From Acidobacteriota bacterium (GTDB taxonomy: Bacteria; Acidobacteriota; Blastocatellia; Pyrinomonadales; Pyrinomonadaceae), in NCBI GenBank assembly GCA_019639175.1, contig JAHBSK010000002.1, positions 186,001-250,000 on the forward strand: a stretch of 64,000 bases of DNA. The letters are read 5' to 3'. The position numbers and the translations under genes are program-made. The notes beneath the pieces were generated by a model. That model made no database searches. It was given only the letters and a program-made list of their open reading frames with translations, and was not told where the DNA came from. Positions 62,550 through 64,000 of the stretch are shown here, one piece after another. How positions within the stretch are numbered: the first letter of the stretch is position 1; every line of letters begins with the position of its first letter.

Positions 62550-63272
62550 TTAGTTTTCGGCCACGGCGTCGTTCAGCGTAACCCGATCAAGTGCTCTCCG
62601 GCTGAGATAAGCAATGACAACGACCGAAAGTATAGTTGCGGCAATGCCGATCACAAGGGTCGTAACCTCAGTGGTGTTTTTGACATCAAGGGCCGACAGG
62701 CCGGACCCGACATATGCCATTGCAGCCGAGCGCGGCAGCATCCCTCCGCCGGTTCCAAGAAGAAAAGCTCGGACGGGGACCTTTGCCGACGCCAAAAAGA
62801 AATTGGTGAACGCAAAGGGAGTTACTACTGAAACGCGCAGCAGGAAAATGATCAGGGTCGTCTTCCAAAACTTTTCCCTTAAAAGGGCCTTGTATATCGC
62901 CGATGTTCTTGGGTATTTTTCAGCTACTTCGGGAAGGCGTTTGCCGCTGATACGCGAATTTATCAAAAATGAAATAAAAGCCGACCCGACAATGCCTATT
63001 ATCAGCACGAGCAGGCCAAGCCAAAAGCCAAAAGCCCATCCGCTGACAATGCCTATGACATTGGTCGGCAGCAATGCCAGCCCGCAGAAAAAGAAGGTCC
63101 CGGCAATAAAGACGAGCGTTCCGGCCTGCCAGTTTTCCTGCAGCCAGTTGCCGATCGGAACTATAAAAATAATAAGAGCAGCACTGCCCAGCATCGGCAA
63201 AAACATCGACACAAGGGCCATTGGCGTAAGGTGGCCGAGTTCACGAATATGTTTTACTATCCGGTCAAACAC
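62550..63272 (-). CDS. TVP38/TMEM64 (DedA-like VTT) membrane protein
   Basis: This 240-aa protein has about six membrane helices. The VTT pattern is visible: FFFCGLALLPTNVIGIVSGWAFGFWLG (split by helix ends), GSAFISFLINSR, TTLIIFLLRVSVVTPFAFTNFFLASAKV and GTGGGMLPRSAAMAYVGSG. Members of this family act in lipid scrambling or undecaprenyl-phosphate recycling, though the exact role of this branch is not fixed. It is followed by the secretin gene on the same strand, 190 bp later. cinA is 7 bp upstream. Confidence 0.88.
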   Translation of the reverse strand: MFDRIVKHIRELGHLTPMALVSMFLPMLGSAALIIFIVPIGNWLQENWQAGTLVFIAGTFFFCGLALLPTNVIGIVSGWAFGFWLGLLVLIIGIVGSAFISFLINSRISGKRLPEVAEKYPRTSAIYKALLREKFWKTTLIIFLLRVSVVTPFAFTNFFLASAKVPVRAFLLGTGGGMLPRSAAMAYVGSGLSALDVKNTTEVTTLVIGIAATILSVVVIAYLSRRALDRVTLNDAVAEN

Positions 63273-63278
63273 TAAGAA

Positions 63279-64000
63279 CTAAACTTTATCACGACCGCCT
63301 TCTTTCAGCATCTGGCGGCGAAGGTAATCAAGCGCGGCCTGGCTCGCCCGCCAGCGGACAAGGTAGCGGTCGCCGGGCAGATTCAGCCGTATCGAGCGTG
63401 TGCCGTTCGCGTCAGCGTAGCCGATATAGACCGTTCCGACCGGCTTTTCATCGGAGCCGCCGTCAGGCCCGGCGATTCCTGTCGTGGAGATGCCGTAATT
63501 AGTTCCGGCACGTTCCCTTATGCCCGCTGCCATTTCCTCCGCCGTCTGTGAACTGACCGCGCCGTGAGCGTCGAGCGTATCGGCAGAAACACCCAGAGTG
63601 CGCATCTTCGCCTCGTTGGAATATGTTATCGCTCCTTCCATATAGTAGGCGGACGAGCCTGCGACCTCGGTGAAACGCCGTCCGACCAATCCGCCGGTGC
63701 AGCTTTCGGCCGTGCTGACGGTCTGGCCTCTTTCCAGCAGCATTTGGCCGACGACCTCTTCCATTGTCTCGCCGTTGGTCGTGAAAACCGCGATGCCAAG
63801 CGCCTCAGCCATCCGCGCGGTCATTTCTTCGAGAACAGCCTCGGCATCATCACCATTTTCCGCTTTTAGATAAAGATGTATCTCGACCTGAGTTTTATTG
63901 AAAAGTACCGAGGTGCGGACGTCTTTGTATTCGGTATAGATCGGAGCAACAAGTTCGTCTATCGCAGATTCGCCCATGCCGGAAACGCCGATAATGCGAC
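63279..64000 (-). CDS. cinA: CinA-type competence/damage-inducible protein, C-terminal part (cut by window end)
   Basis: The frame is open to base 64000; the N-terminal MoaB-like half lies outside the window. The upstream in-frame residues (RIIGVSG before MGES) match the CinA core, so the ATG at 63977 is internal. The C-terminal nicotinamide-nucleotide amidase domain has STAESCTGGLVGRRFTEVAG (nucleophile Ser), AITYSNEAKMRTLGV and ISTTGIAGPDGGSDEKPVGTVYIG. It deamidates NMN in NAD salvage. It ends 7 bp before the TVP38 gene. Confidence 0.95.
   Translation of the reverse strand, partial: RIIGVSGMGESAIDELVAPIYTEYKDVRTSVLFNKTQVEIHLYLKAENGDDAEAVLEEMTARMAEALGIAVFTTNGETMEEVVGQMLLERGQTVSTAESCTGGLVGRRFTEVAGSSAYYMEGAITYSNEAKMRTLGVSADTLDAHGAVSSQTAEEMAAGIRERAGTNYGISTTGIAGPDGGSDEKPVGTVYIGYADANGTRSIRLNLPGDRYLVRWRASQAALDYLRRQMLKEGGRDKV

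Noticed and set aside
1-64000. Prophage, integron, transposon or defence island
   Set aside because: No integrase, transposase, restriction, abortive-infection or phage structural genes were seen; apart from short repeats and the intein the content is housekeeping and envelope genes.

Overview
The window looks like a chromosomal segment of an Acidobacteriota member, most likely class Blastocatellia. This is inferred from family content, not from any marker search. It carries many secreted proteins with carboxypeptidase-regulatory-like folds, a secretin with a C-terminal cohesin-like domain next to pseudopilins and a PilM-like protein, many small lipoproteins, a mid-range GC content, and housekeeping genes scattered in short operons. 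No prophage, transposase, rRNA operon or CRISPR array was seen.

Layout. 1-8 kb: two overlapping YtcJ-type amidohydrolases, a DUF4920-like protein, a duplicated pair of tiny membrane proteins, two secreted proteins with a TIMP/NTR-like head and beta-sandwich repeats, a broken antitoxin-like fragment beside a perfect palindrome, a DUF4926 protein and dusB. 8-20 kb: a LolA-like protein, a SurA-like foldase, mfd, mscS, lysS, umuC, and an AraC regulator divergent from an NTF2-like protein and an SDR. 20-24.4 kb: isoaspartyl peptidase, then merR-copA, with a MerR-type promoter lying at the end of merR. 24.5-37 kb: a long forward run that starts with a c-di-GMP-I (GEMM) riboswitch ahead of a CAP-domain protein, then ispE, tRNA-Gln(TTG), prs, rplY, pth, rpsF-rpsR-rplI, dnaB with a full intein, a DinB/BstA-like protein, a NagX-like membrane protein, pheA and aroF. 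37-46 kb, reverse: a DoxX-like protein, a DUF4139 protein with a foreign domain inside, sucC, two lipoproteins, pepA and smpB. 46-50.4 kb, forward: tRNA-Gln(CTG), a thioesterase, a small membrane protein, an isochorismatase-like hydrolase, a PcrA-like helicase and a lipoprotein. 50.4-64 kb, reverse: a 914-aa secreted protein, then (in transcription order, right to left) rplM-rpsI, rpsB-tsf-pyrH-frr, and further right cinA (partial), a TVP38 protein and a secretin-pseudopilin-PilM cluster.

The most unusual theme is short dispersed DNA repeats sitting in frame inside conserved genes. A roughly 30-bp imperfect palindrome appears twice in copA and, as two inverted arms, in lysS, and it is read in different frames and orientations. 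Heptamer repeats sit in copA and the isoaspartyl peptidase, a 'CGCAGAGACGC' repeat sits in copA and between genes, and purine-rich repeats sit in lysS, the isoaspartyl peptidase and the NagX-like gene. These map to linkers, loops or tails, so this genome seems to be making peptide linkers from repetitive DNA. Other points of note are the riboswitch-CAP pairing, the DnaB intein with an intact-looking homing endonuclease, the TonB-receptor-like segment inside a DUF4139 protein, and charged tails on several ribosomal proteins.
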